A stretch of 64,000 bases of DNA. Source: a virus. Where the stretch lies: IMG/VR virus record IMGVR_UViG_3300008952_000015, positions 62,001 to 126,000 of that record; one strand, given 5' to 3'. Positions 49,280 to 56,813 of this stretch are shown piece by piece (position 1 is the first letter of the stretch; each line of letters starts with the position of its first letter). The notes under the pieces are model-generated. The model saw only the letters and a list, made by a program, of their open reading frames with translations, did not search any database and had not been told where the DNA came from. The position numbers and the translations under genes are program-made.

Positions 49280-49462
49280 TTAGTCTACCGTCTTACCTAG
49301 GGTTAACTTAACTAAATCTGCTGCGTTCTTCTTCAGAGTTCTCAAGCCCTTTCTAGCTCTAGTCCCTGCTGCAGCATTACCTCCAGCATTCTTCATTACA
49401 TCTGTTTCTAAAGAGTCTACTAACTCCTTGAGTTCTTGCCATTTTGTTTCTACTGTAGCCAT
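49280..49462 (-). CDS. histone H1/Hc1-like small basic protein
   Basis: A 60-residue protein (MKNAGGNAAAGTRARKGLRT, KKNAADLVKL) resembling the N-terminal region of Hc1-type bacterial histone-like proteins and phage relatives. It would bind DNA and alter compaction. Confidence 0.72.
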   Translation of the reverse strand: MATVETKWQELKELVDSLETDVMKNAGGNAAAGTRARKGLRTLKKNAADLVKLTLGKTVD

Positions 49463-49561
49463 AAAAAAATCTCCTTATATAATATTTATTTTTTTACAGG
49501 GAAGACACCCCGTCAAATCTATTCTACTTAATTTGTAAAACTATTGCCCAAAAAATTTACC

Positions 49562-49951
49562 TCAGCAATCATTCGGATCATGTCCAGAACAAGTAGCGAT
49601 GCAACGAAATCTTAATATCTGATCATTCTCCAGCATATCTGCCTTTATGGATAAGTCATCACCACAATGCTTCTTCATAAGCTCGCTAGGGTTGTCCCAA
49701 GCTGCTCTGTGATACGAATACCATCTGTCTCCCGATCCCTCATCGGCAAGATGAACCGCTTCAAATGCTGCGTTACAAGCCTCTGCTTCTGCTTGCTTAT
49801 CACTAAGTCCGGGATTTAAAAGCCCTACCTGCTCTATAACTGTAACTGCATAATTTAAAGCACATTCATCAGATGCGTGCGTGCGTTCCACTGAAGCCTC
49901 CGGACAGGCCGTCAGTAAAGCAGTTGTAATTAAAATTAAAATATATCTCAT
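49562..49951 (-). CDS. lipoprotein
   Basis: A 129-residue protein with signal peptide and lipobox (ITTALLTAC), then six further cysteines that could form disulfides in the periplasm. Unknown family; perhaps a superinfection-exclusion factor, which is inference only. Confidence 0.75.
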   Translation of the reverse strand: MRYILILITTALLTACPEASVERTHASDECALNYAVTVIEQVGLLNPGLSDKQAEAEACNAAFEAVHLADEGSGDRWYSYHRAAWDNPSELMKKHCGDDLSIKADMLENDQILRFRCIATCSGHDPNDC

Positions 49952-50017
49952 ATACTTACCTCCAATAAGTGTATTGTTTCCTAATTGTAAATCTTTTGCC
50001 CTGAAAGTTAAGGGACT

Positions 50018-50297
50018 TTATTAAGTTGTATCTCATCCTCAACTATCTCTGCATCATATATTTTTTCATCTATATTTTTTTTGTACATATACGCGAGAGA
50101 ATCCTCGCTAGGCAATTTATTTAAAAAAGCTTTTTTTTTAAATGACTATAATCTTGACACATCGGGGGCTTCTGCTTCGAGGAAGGAGTAGTAACACGTT
50201 GGCGATAAGGGGTTTTTCTTCCATCTGTCCATCCCATAAAAAATCCCAAGAGATACCCTATGGAGACTAAGACTAGACTTCCTATAAATTCTATCAT
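50018..50297 (-). CDS. membrane protein gene with putative frameshift at A9
   Basis: ATG at 50297 opens a 58-residue frame with one transmembrane helix (IGSLVLVSIGYLLGFFMGW) that stops at 50121. A run of nine A (minus strand, rc of about 50131-50139) precedes the stop. In the -1 frame coding-like sequence continues for about 40 residues (KLPSEDSLAYMYKKNID) to TAA at 50018-50020. This is either a programmed -1 shift or a homopolymer indel. Confidence 0.55.
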
Positions 50298-50300
50298 TTA

Positions 50301-50453
50301 TTATCCACGCCAGTAATTCCGCGCACACATGCACGCAAATAAAGCACACAACGCGCCTAGGGCGTGATTGCCATTCGCGAATAAAGATACAGCAACTCCA
50401 GTATTAAACACTGTGCAAGCTAAGCTAAAGTTTTTTGATGTAAAAATTTTCAT
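50301..50453 (-). CDS. 50-aa membrane peptide
   Basis: ATG at 50453 has AGAGGAT upstream. The peptide is Ala/Cys-rich and hydrophobic (GALCALFACMCARNYW). The longer frame reaching 50606 runs through a structured non-coding element and is rejected. Confidence 0.6.
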   Translation of the reverse strand: MKIFTSKNFSLACTVFNTGVAVSLFANGNHALGALCALFACMCARNYWRG

Positions 50454-50479
50454 AATATCCTCTCTAGATAAAAAGGGGA

Positions 50480-50610
50480 GGTGGAGCTCACTTGGAGTAG
50501 CAGACGATAGTGTGGAGTGCGTATTCTGACCACCTATCTCTTCCGTAGGCTTCGAAGGTACGCCTCCTGAACACCTACCTTTTTGTAAGCCATCCAAGGA
50601 GCTCACACCT
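50480..50610 (-). ncRNA. putative structured RNA or 5' leader
   Basis: On the minus strand GGTGTGAGCTCCTTGG (50594-50609) and CCAAGTGAGCTCCAC (50481-50495) can close a roughly 14-bp stem around about 100 nt that contains smaller hairpins. It is GC-richer than its surroundings. It precedes the 50453 membrane peptide; it could be a leader, riboswitch or small RNA. Confidence 0.4.
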
Positions 50611-50639
50611 TTTCTAAACTCCCGTCGAAATTTAGCCCC

Positions 50640-50835
50640 AAGCCCTCCATACTCTATACCGTTATAGTTATATTACTCTAAAGAAAATAAGAATTCAGCG
50701 TCGATTATTTGAATCATCGAGCGATGGTCTAGCTAGCAACGTTTTCCCCACTCTCTTGACCCAGAGAGGCTTAGAACTTAAGGGGTCGGGGGTTTCACCC
50801 GCCACTGAACTCTTATTGTTGTCCATTATACTTAG
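50640..50835. other. GC-rich intergenic stretch, possible structured RNA
   Basis: No frame is convincing. Several hairpins are possible, such as CTCTCTTGACCCAGAGAG and GACCC/GGGTC. A weak AT-rich promoter-like sequence (TTTTCTTTAGAGTAATATAA, minus) lies at about 50666-50692. Confidence 0.4.
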
Positions 50836-51000
50836 TCAGTCTGGATTATGAGCGTTGCAAGTGCAGCACATTTCATCTTCGTGCTCCGTCTTCTCCCTAC
50901 ACTTGTAGCAGTAATTATAATAATATCCTTCATCATAACCACCTTTATCTTGCATGTGTACGGGTACGTACTTCCACACCCAATCTCTTTCCTTAGGCAT
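50836..51000 (-). CDS. small zinc-ribbon protein
   Basis: A 54-residue protein from ATG 51000 (GGAG upstream). CYKCREKTEHEDEMCCTC forms two CxxC knuckles. Unknown role. Confidence 0.7.
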   Translation of the reverse strand: MPKERDWVWKYVPVHMQDKGGYDEGYYYNYCYKCREKTEHEDEMCCTCNAHNPD

Positions 51001-51083
51001 TACTCTCTTCTCCTGCAAATAGTTAGGCCTCTCTTTATTCAACCTTTTGAGGGTCAATAGATCCCACATAATTCTCTCCGAAA

Positions 51084-51160
51084 TGGCACGCCCGATAGGA
51101 TTCGAACCTATGACCCTCGGCTTAGAAGGCCGATGCTCTATCCAGCTGAGCTACGGGCGC
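51084..51160 (-). tRNA. tRNA-Arg (UCU), CCA encoded
   Basis: The minus-strand cloverleaf has acceptor GCGCCCG/CGGGCGT, anticodon loop CTTCTAA (UCU), T arm ATAGGTTCGAATCCTAT, and G then CCA. UCU reads AGA/AGG, which AT-rich phages use more than many hosts. Confidence 0.95.
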
Positions 51161-51166
51161 ATATAA

Positions 51167-51652
51167 TTATTCTACATTTTTCTCTGAATCTTTTTTATTA
51201 TTTTCAATCATCTTAGCGATTTCTTCGTGCAAGGCTTTATCCCAAGCTTCCTTGGCTTCTTCTGGGGCCTCATAGCCTTCCTCATAAGCTTCATCAGGAT
51301 GCACATATCCTGCGTGCTCTACATGCTCTTCTCCAATGCGAAGAAAGCTATCCTCATCCTCGTGTATGTGCATATACAGAGCATCCTTGGGAAGCGTAAT
51401 TGGATCTGAATGTAAAGGAGTTACTACTCGGCCTTCACCTTCTTCAACAAAAGAGAAGGTGGTAGGGGTATGAAAATAAATTTGGTGGATTTCCCCAGGA
51501 AAGCTCACGGGGCCATCAAAAAAGAAGGGAGCTACGGTCGGTAGCTTCTGCCACCATACTCTTAGCTCATCAATAGTCATATTAGGAACCCACAGCCATT
51601 CCCTGTATCCGTACTCTTCTTCTACCTGAACAACGTATTCAAACTGGTCCAT
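51167..51652 (-). CDS. acidic hypothetical protein
   Basis: A 161-residue acidic protein (EEVAEIM-like helical end, YGYREWLWVPNMTIDELRVW start). No family recognised. Confidence 0.7.
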   Translation of the reverse strand: MDQFEYVVQVEEEYGYREWLWVPNMTIDELRVWWQKLPTVAPFFFDGPVSFPGEIHQIYFHTPTTFSFVEEGEGRVVTPLHSDPITLPKDALYMHIHEDEDSFLRIGEEHVEHAGYVHPDEAYEEGYEAPEEAKEAWDKALHEEIAKMIENNKKDSEKNVE

Positions 51653-51655
51653 TAC

Positions 51656-51796
51656 TTACACTCCAGCCGCTAGGAGATACTCAATCTGAGCTTCTTTTCC
51701 ATCATTATTAATTGCTGCCGCTTCGCTTGCCTTCACCTCGTGGACTAACTCGTCTAAGTCCTCTACTTCCAATTTCTCAAGGTCTTCTTTAGTCAT
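51656..51796 (-). CDS. 46-aa acidic peptide
   Basis: ATG at 51796 opens a 46-residue acidic helix (EDLEKLEVEDLDELVHEVKA). It lies directly downstream of a minus-strand boundary motif. Confidence 0.6.
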   Translation of the reverse strand: MTKEDLEKLEVEDLDELVHEVKASEAAAINNDGKEAQIEYLLAAGV

Positions 51797-51825
51797 CACT
51801 ACACTCCGGGCAAAAGTTTTACTAT

Positions 51826-52047
51826 CTATGCTTCTGCAATCGGCTGAGGAAAAGCAGATGAAAATAGCATACTTGTGTACACGCTCTGCCCCATCTTTGA
51901 AATAGTAATCAAAGGACTCCCATCCTCATCCATCTGAACGTCAAGATAGCCTTTTTTATATAAAGATAAAATAGCCTCATTCATATCTCTTTCCATGTAA
52001 TGAGAATTATTTATTTTCTCTAGCATAAAAGATTCAAATTCACTCAT
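51826..52047 (-). CDS. winged-helix-like small protein
   Basis: A 73-residue protein from ATG 52047, overlapping the previous stop by 8 nt. MNEAILSLYKKGYLDVQMDE then PLITISKMGQSVY has the helix-strand-turn-strand pattern of a winged helix and may be a regulator. Confidence 0.6.
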   Translation of the reverse strand: MSEFESFMLEKINNSHYMERDMNEAILSLYKKGYLDVQMDEDGSPLITISKMGQSVYTSMLFSSAFPQPIAEA

Positions 52048-52636
52048 CACAATCCTCCTCCTCTTCTTCTTCTGGCAACTCATAGCAATTATCACCCTGA
52101 AACTCACCCTCATAAAACTCTGCATCTCCGGCAAAGCCCATGCCAGCTTCTTCATAATGAAGCTCAAAGCATAGGGTAGGCCAATCTTTAGAAACTTTTG
52201 TTAGAAAGTTTAGGGGAGGAGCCCAAGGAGTCTCAAATGAATAACCAAGAAAAGAATCTTCTGCATCATCTAGCTGAGCTTCTGAGGCACCCCACTTACA
52301 ACCCCAGTTATCATTCTCCCATGTATAGCCTCCATACGCACATGTACGTCCGAGCATTTCTGCTACCTTCGCTGCTTGACTTCCATCATAAGGCAACTTC
52401 CTAACTTCGTCAGGAACAGGATACAGTGCGTGAAAGGAAAAGACAGAAACTTCTCCTGGCTCTGGAAGAGACTCGGACAAAGCCTTCAGCCTAACATCAT
52501 CGTGAATGGGCCACCCACCACCTGTTGCATGGTAGTTATGATATGATTGCACAGGGCCTTCGGCTGTCACCTTGAACCTCTGAATGTCCTTAGATGGGCC
52601 ACTTACATTTAGTTTATTCCAACACCAATTAGGCAT
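52040..52636 (-). CDS. DUF1281/YubB-like ferredoxin-fold protein
   Basis: A 198-residue protein from ATG 52636 (GGGAG upstream). MPNWCWNKLNVSG is the family hallmark, with FHALYPVPDEV, YTWENDNWGCKWGA and PTLCFELHYEEAGMGFAG following. The family is common on plasmids and phages; role unknown. Acidic tail. Confidence 0.85.
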   Translation of the reverse strand: MPNWCWNKLNVSGPSKDIQRFKVTAEGPVQSYHNYHATGGGWPIHDDVRLKALSESLPEPGEVSVFSFHALYPVPDEVRKLPYDGSQAAKVAEMLGRTCAYGGYTWENDNWGCKWGASEAQLDDAEDSFLGYSFETPWAPPLNFLTKVSKDWPTLCFELHYEEAGMGFAGDAEFYEGEFQGDNCYELPEEEEEEDCDE

Positions 52637-52637
52637 C

Positions 52638-52826
52638 TTACTCTCCCTGCTTTTCGCTATTAGTTTCGTCATCAAATAGATTTTCAGAAACAAAATCAGC
52701 ACCACTTGTAAGTACCGACCCAACCTTGTTTACCATAGACTCTGCACTTGCAGGGTTAGTTACGGCCCAATGCACAAGACAATAAGACAAGCCCAATGCG
52801 ATTATAATTTTTATATAACTTTCCAT
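52638..52826 (-). CDS. small membrane protein
   Basis: A 62-residue protein with one transmembrane helix (IIIALGLSYCLVHWAV) and an acidic tail. Unknown function. Confidence 0.65.
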   Translation of the reverse strand: MESYIKIIIALGLSYCLVHWAVTNPASAESMVNKVGSVLTSGADFVSENLFDDETNSEKQGE

Positions 52827-52887
52827 GTCACTTCCTCTTTATTATTGTACGCACATACGCGTACAGGGCAAGTATTTTTTATACTCG

Positions 52888-53118
52888 CTACTCTCTCCAT
52901 CTATCTGATTTAGAGAAAATCATCATATCTTCTTTGTTATCTTCTTTCTCTAGAATCTTTTTAGACCTCTCATTACCACACAATGCTTTGTCTCTATGGT
53001 GCCACTTCCGAGAAGCCTTCTTTTGGTCATTCTCTGAAGCATATCGGAGCTTTATGATTTCTCCACCATTCTTTAGAAATTCAGCAATTAGTTCTTCTGT
53101 ACTACGTTCGTCACTCAT
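52888..53118 (-). CDS. small charged hypothetical protein
   Basis: A 76-residue protein rich in Lys/Glu/Arg (NERSKKILEKEDNKED). No recognised family. Confidence 0.65.
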   Translation of the reverse strand: MSDERSTEELIAEFLKNGGEIIKLRYASENDQKKASRKWHHRDKALCGNERSKKILEKEDNKEDMMIFSKSDRWRE

Positions 53119-53132
53119 TATTATCTTCCTTT

Positions 53133-53399
53133 TTAGAAAATAGAAATTGAATTCTTATTCTTCTTTTTAGAAGTCCTTTTAGAGACTTTCTTCTTTTCTT
53201 TTACAGGTGTTACAAATTCATCAGGCGAATAGCCTTCGTCTAAGGCTTGCTGGTTCAGGTCTTTCCACAAAGCAGTCGGAACCCTACAGTTAGGACACCT
53301 ACCCATAGAACCATTATAGCCAGCTTTCCCTAGCCAATAATTACCTTCTTCACTCTTGTGATAATAGTATTTATATCCATCTAATGTAACTTCCACCAT
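53133..53399 (-). CDS. small CPNC-motif protein with basic tail
   Basis: An 88-residue protein from ATG 53399 (AGGAG upstream). GRCPNCRVPTALW gives a single metal knuckle, and the end is Lys-rich (KEKKKVSKRTSKKKNKN). Probably nucleic-acid associated. Confidence 0.65.
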   Translation of the reverse strand: MVEVTLDGYKYYYHKSEEGNYWLGKAGYNGSMGRCPNCRVPTALWKDLNQQALDEGYSPDEFVTPVKEKKKVSKRTSKKKNKNSISIF

Positions 53400-53443
53400 C
53401 ACAAATCTCCTGCTTAGTAATAGGTCAACTGACCTTTCACAAA

Positions 53444-53466
53444 GATATAATCGGTGCAATAAATAT
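53444..53466 (-). promoter_or_regulatory. repeated phage promoter (divergent copy)
   Basis: Minus strand reads TATTGCACCGATTATATC, upstream of the 53399 start. The upstream half is poorly conserved. Confidence 0.5.
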
Positions 53467-53568
53467 GCCAAATAATTTCTATAAGCCGACCAAAGAGTTT
53501 GTAAACCTATTGTTTGCTCGGTATGTAAACCTATTGCCCGAGGCTGGGTTGAGGGAAAATTTCATTTT

Positions 53569-53590
53569 ATTTTCTACATCGGTTATATCG
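53569..53590 (+). promoter_or_regulatory. repeated phage promoter (plus strand)
   Basis: Reads TTTTCTACATCGGTTATATCG. It is followed by a small hairpin (TGAGAGAATACTCTCTCA) and the 53654 gene. Confidence 0.8.
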
Positions 53591-53653
53591 TTGTGAGAGA
53601 ATACTCTCTCAAGAAACCCTCCATCATCGGCGGGATTAGACTAGGAGTCTGTT

Positions 53654-54061
53654 ATGCAGTCCATTTTTACAAGCGAGCACAGCGAGAGTCCCGCAGCAAT
53701 CCTGCGTAAGACTATGAGCGTCAGTCTCGGTGATGATGGCACCCCGATGGTGTCTTTCGCCGTGAACCGAGGCAAGGGGTCTGGTCGTCAATCAATGCCA
53801 GTTTCGGAGTTTGCCGATTATGTCGGTGCTCTGGAAGATGCCCTTCAAGCAGGTATCTCGGAGGAATCTGACGAGGCTCTTTCGGCAGCAGATATGGTGC
53901 GGCGCACCATCCGTCAGGACGAAGGTATTGTATCCTTCCGAGTCCGAGGCGGGAAGGGTGCTAAGCCAGCGAAGCTGCCAGTTGATAGCTTCTCTGAGGT
54001 TGTTGACCTTCTCTCCTCCACTGTTGACGCAGTAGAGGATGCTGGTAGCAAGTTGGCCTAA
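53654..54061 (+). CDS. paralogue A2 of duplicated GKGSG-domain protein
   Basis: A 135-residue protein. Half 1 has ILRKTMSVSLGDDGTP and VNRGKGSGRQSMP. Half 2 has MVRRTIRQDEGIVSFRVR and GKGAKPAKLP. It is shorter than A1 because the C-terminal acidic tail is absent. Higher GC than neighbours. Confidence 0.85.
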   Translation: MQSIFTSEHSESPAAILRKTMSVSLGDDGTPMVSFAVNRGKGSGRQSMPVSEFADYVGALEDALQAGISEESDEALSAADMVRRTIRQDEGIVSFRVRGGKGAKPAKLPVDSFSEVVDLLSSTVDAVEDAGSKLA

Positions 54062-54065
54062 GAGC

Positions 54066-54107
54066 ATGGGGGAGGGGCTGCCGAGTAAAGTTCGGACCCT
54101 CCCCCAT
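54066..54107 (+). terminator. strong terminator-like hairpin
   Basis: ATGGGGGAGGG pairs with CCCTCCCCCAT, with an extra CCGA/TTCGG stem inside. There is no T run, so termination may need another factor. A boundary motif follows. Confidence 0.7.
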
Positions 54108-54162
54108 TAGGACGAGTTGTAAATCTTTTGCCCAAAACAGTTCTGACACAGTAAGGACCATT

Positions 54163-54366
54163 ATGCGCTTCGGAACGAATGAAACTCGGTCAATGTCTAA
54201 CCAAGCATTGTTCACCCTCATTGATAACAAAAAGCAAGCCATTGAGAGGCTTCAGGAAAAGAAGTTAGATTCAAAGAAAGAAGAGGTAGAGTATTGCTAC
54301 CTCGTTCGAGAAAAGCAACGAAGATTTCACAAGCCAGTAAAGCACCCTGGCTGCTGTATCAACTAA
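54163..54366 (+). CDS. small basic hypothetical protein
   Basis: A 67-residue helical basic protein (KKQAIERLQEKKLDSKKEEV) ending CCIN. AAGGACC precedes ATG. Unknown. Confidence 0.6.
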   Translation: MRFGTNETRSMSNQALFTLIDNKKQAIERLQEKKLDSKKEEVEYCYLVREKQRRFHKPVKHPGCCIN

Positions 54367-54403
54367 GGCTAAGGTCTTGTAAAACTATTGCCCGAGGGGT
54401 ATA

Positions 54404-54571
54404 ATGAAAACTGGTAAATCAAAACTTTTCAAATCAAGAAAAGATCTTGACGGTCAGTTTCACCGAGGAAATAAGGGTCGTAGTGCTGCCAAAGCAAAGA
54501 AGCATAAAAGATCTATAGAGAAATCTCTAAGGCAAAAGTCCAAAGAGATATGTAAGGACCATGAAGAATAA
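54404..54571 (+). CDS. 55-aa highly basic peptide
   Basis: ATG at 54404 opens a Lys/Arg-rich peptide (KAKKHKRSIEKSLRQKSKE) that overlaps the next gene by 11 nt. A nucleic-acid-binding role is plausible. Confidence 0.65.
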   Translation: MKTGKSKLFKSRKDLDGQFHRGNKGRSAAKAKKHKRSIEKSLRQKSKEICKDHEE

Positions 54572-54863
54572 TTATAAAAAAATAGCTTCTGAAATTGGAG
54601 AGTTAGTTCAAGAGAAGAATGATGCTTATGGCGATTCTTTTGGACAAGCCTGTCGAATCTTAGAGGTTCTTTATCCAAATGGGATAAAACCATTTCAATA
54701 CAGAGATGCTTTGGCTATAACAAGGGTTATTGATAAGCTATTTAGGTTGGCTAATAAGAAAGATGCCTTTGGCGAAAGTCCTTGGCGTGACATTTGCGGT
54801 TATGCCATATTAGGTGTTGCTAATGATGAAGATGATGAAAAGAACAGAATAGATAATAAGTGA
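54561..54863 (+). CDS. DUF1599/Nmad1-type protein
   Basis: A 100-residue protein. ELVQEKNDAYGDSF, DKLFRLANKK and ESPWRDICGYAILG match a phage family tied to nucleotide modification (Nmad1/DUF1599). No partner modification gene is visible nearby. Confidence 0.78.
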   Translation: MKNNYKKIASEIGELVQEKNDAYGDSFGQACRILEVLYPNGIKPFQYRDALAITRVIDKLFRLANKKDAFGESPWRDICGYAILGVANDEDDEKNRIDNK

Positions 54864-55081
54864 TGCAAGATCCGTGCCAAAGCAATGTAAAACTATTGCC
54901 CGACGAGCTGTCGGACGAAGAACTAGAGCAGGTAGTTGGCGGGATGAACTACAATCAATTTCAAGTCTGGCGTGTAAATTATTTAAATAATTTTCTTCAC
55001 CAGTTATATGATCCTGAGAGAAGTAGAACGGCAAAGCAACCCGGTGTGATTACCGAAAGTGTATCTCCCCCAAAAAAATAA
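54863..55081 (+). CDS. possible double-glycine leader precursor peptide
   Basis: ATG at 54863 overlaps the upstream stop (TGATG). The 72-residue product has DELSDEELEQVVGG at residues 14-27, like a bacteriocin/RiPP double-Gly leader, followed by a 45-residue core. However, codons 8-14 coincide with a boundary motif and codons 42-50 with a promoter copy, so it may be fortuitous. Confidence 0.45.
   Translation: MQDPCQSNVKLLPDELSDEELEQVVGGMNYNQFQVWRVNYLNNFLHQLYDPERSRTAKQPGVITESVSPPKK
54989..55009 (+). promoter_or_regulatory. repeated phage promoter (plus strand)
   Basis: Reads AATTTTCTTCACCAGTTATATG. Sequence downstream (AACGGCAAAGCAA) also follows the 56481 copy. Confidence 0.7.
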
Positions 55082-55104
55082 GCTGCGCTATTGCTTCCTC
55101 CCTC

Positions 55105-55152
55105 GCCCTACCTGCTGCGACACGAAACGTGGCAGGTAGGGCTTTTCCTTTT
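55105..55152 (+). terminator. rho-independent terminator
   Basis: An 11-bp stem (GCCCTACCTGC / GCAGGTAGGGC) is followed by TTTTCCTTTT. Confidence 0.9.
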
Positions 55153-55172
55153 ATAAAACATAGGGGCAAATG

Positions 55173-55442
55173 ATGGACGTTAGAATTGAAGCAATCAGAA
55201 AAGATCCTTGTGTTGGAAATGGCACTTGCAGCTCAATCGACGAATGTTTGGGCGACGATGAATTGTCTTGGATGCTTAATGAGGATGGTGTTGTCTCAAC
55301 AGCAGTCGCTATCCAATGGGCAAGAGATTATGAGCAAATGTTTATGGAACAACTGCTGAACACTAGATGGGGAGAGGATAGCGACCCTGAGCTAAAAGAA
55401 TATGCAGCTTGGAAAAAGAAACTTGAGGATAATCCCCTTTAG
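55173..55442 (+). CDS. small acidic hypothetical protein
   Basis: An 89-residue protein from ATG 55173 (GGGGC upstream). CVGNGTCSSIDECLGDDEL and AIQWARDYEQMF suggest a small helical protein. Unknown. Confidence 0.65.
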   Translation: MDVRIEAIRKDPCVGNGTCSSIDECLGDDELSWMLNEDGVVSTAVAIQWARDYEQMFMEQLLNTRWGEDSDPELKEYAAWKKKLEDNPL

Positions 55443-55476
55443 AAGTAACATGGGCCATCGAGAAAATTTTAACATA

Positions 55477-55496
55477 TTTTCTTCACCAATTATATA
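55477..55496 (+). promoter_or_regulatory. repeated phage promoter (plus strand)
   Basis: Reads TTTTCTTCACCAATTATATAA, 15 nt before the 55512 ATG, with AAAGGA between. Confidence 0.7.
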
Positions 55497-55511
55497 AGAA
55501 AGGAATATAAG

Positions 55512-55730
55512 ATGAAAGCAATTATTATCGGAGTCACGGCAGCTATCGGGCTGCTTGGCGGAGCAGTAAGTATGGTCGGAAACGACAAGACCGAAGAGAG
55601 CACTCAGGGCTACATTAACCAGCCAGTGCAGTACCTTGAATTCACAGAGCCTATGGAAATTACAGGGCGCATACAACATATCATTTTCACGCCTGATGAA
55701 GCAGAGGAAATATTGAGCAAGGAAAAGTAA
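55512..55730 (+). CDS. small exported protein
   Basis: A 72-residue protein with an N-terminal signal/anchor (IIIGVTAAIGLLGGAVSMVG), then a soluble acidic segment. Unknown. Confidence 0.65.
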   Translation: MKAIIIGVTAAIGLLGGAVSMVGNDKTEESTQGYINQPVQYLEFTEPMEITGRIQHIIFTPDEAEEILSKEK

Positions 55731-55737
55731 GTAAACA

Positions 55738-55824
55738 GAATGCACGCACGCACACACAGCGTATACATAGTGTGTGCGTGCGGGAGCTTATGCGGGCTTT
55801 AAAGTTAGTTGCGTGCGTGTATAC
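55738..55824. repeat. GCACGCAC/GTGCGTGC low-complexity stretch
   Basis: Alternating purine-pyrimidine runs (TGCACGCACGCACACACAGC, GTGTGCGTGCGG, GCGTGCGTGTATAC) form inverted repeats. Similar octamers recur near 46.3, 49.9, 50.3, 52.85, 56.98, 60.85 and 61.25 kb. Confidence 0.75.
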
Positions 55825-55851
55825 TTAATTTGTAAAACTATTGCCCAGGAA

Positions 55852-56166
55852 TTATATCATCATAAAAAATATCATGATGTGAATCATGGCGACGAAAGAA
55901 TAGCATAACAACAGAAGCCCAATTCCACTTTGGGCTATTTTTTTATTTATATATTTATTTAATAAATATAGTCCAGGCAGGCTCAAACCAAGCTTTATCA
56001 AAACAAAGCTTGCTGGAGAGTCCTTGATTTGGGCGGAGAGCAATGGATTGGCCTCTTCTATCCCGAAAAAAAAATACCAATTAAGGGTAGCTATGAGATC
56101 AAGTATTATAAGTAACAGTAATATTCTGATATGAACTTGTTTAAAGTACTGTATAACCTTTGTCAT
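55852..56166 (-). CDS. DUF5658-like membrane protein
   Basis: A 104-residue protein from ATG 56166, with three hydrophobic helices and the pattern DLIATLNWYFFFGIEEANPL typical of DUF5658. Unknown function. Confidence 0.72.
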   Translation of the reverse strand: MTKVIQYFKQVHIRILLLLIILDLIATLNWYFFFGIEEANPLLSAQIKDSPASFVLIKLGLSLPGLYLLNKYINKKIAQSGIGLLLLCYSFVAMIHIMIFFMMI

Positions 56167-56176
56167 ATTTAGAATA

Positions 56177-56359
56177 CTACAAGAAATAACTCCGCAAGAC
56201 AAGCTCTAGTTGATTATGAAGCAAAGTCTCCAATACCTTAGCCTCTTCTTCATCAATATCTAGGTTGAAAGGCAAGTCTACTTTGACAGAAACTGACCTC
56301 TTTTTGATATCGGTGTGGAATACCGCACCAGAGGTCAGGCACTTTGTTTCGTTTGCCAC
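56177..56359 (-). CDS. small hypothetical protein (GTG start)
   Basis: GTG at 56359 is preceded by GGGAGG. The 60-residue protein has strands then an acidic helix (DIDEEEAKVLETLLHNQLEL). It follows the promoter at 56380-56402. Confidence 0.65.
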   Translation of the reverse strand: MANETKCLTSGAVFHTDIKKRSVSVKVDLPFNLDIDEEEAKVLETLLHNQLELVLRSYFL

Positions 56360-56379
56360 GGACCACCTCCCTTCTATCC

Positions 56380-56402
56380 TATATAATTGATGCCAATTTC
56401 TC
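56380..56402 (-). promoter_or_regulatory. repeated phage promoter (divergent copy)
   Basis: Minus strand reads GAAATTGGCATCAATTATATAG. The ATCAATTATATAG half is conserved. Confidence 0.6.
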
Positions 56403-56480
56403 TTCAAATAAAAGAAGTTGGCACATTTGTTGCACAGAGTAAAACTATTGCCCAGGATGCTGGGAAACAAGAATTGAAAA

Positions 56481-56501
56481 TATTTTCTTCACCAGTTATA
56501 T
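56481..56501 (+). promoter_or_regulatory. repeated phage promoter (plus strand)
   Basis: Reads TATTTTCTTCACCAGTTATATAG, a strong copy. Confidence 0.75.
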
Positions 56502-56506
56502 AGCTC

Positions 56507-56759
56507 TGGATGGAGAAAGAAGATAAACGGCAAAGCAAAGAGGTAGAGTCAGAGGCCATCACGAATCACAGAGAAACTTATCCGGTCCATAATCGAATAC
56601 TAGTCAAGACTTGGCATAAGGATAAGAGGACATGTAATTCAAAGAGCGGGCTCCAGACGCTGTTTTACACGCAGGCTGCGCTAAACTTTTTCTGAACCCT
56701 TCTGGGATACTGTTCGCGAACAGGAACCGGGGACTCAAGCTAACGCATTGGTCCCCGGT
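56507..56759 (+). ncRNA. possible small RNA (or weak 61-aa gene)
   Basis: The transcript from the promoter at 56481 would start about at 56507 and reach the hairpin at 56726-56759. The only frame (56510-56695) begins on the predicted transcript start with no ribosome site and has unconvincing composition. A perfect palindrome CTGTTCGCGAACAG lies near the end. A small RNA of about 250 nt is the better guess. Confidence 0.4.
56726..56759 (+). terminator. terminator-like hairpin
   Basis: A 9-bp stem (ACCGGGGAC / GTCCCCGGT) lies 18 nt before a boundary motif. There is no long T run. Confidence 0.65.
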
Positions 56760-56813
56760 ATCCCTCTACTCGAATTGTAAAACTATTGCCCGGGGCAATT
56801 GATAAAGTTTTTA

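Noticed and set aside
50301-50606. 101-codon frame
   Set aside because: Only the last 50 codons, with their own ribosome site, look coding; the first half covers a structured GC-rich element.
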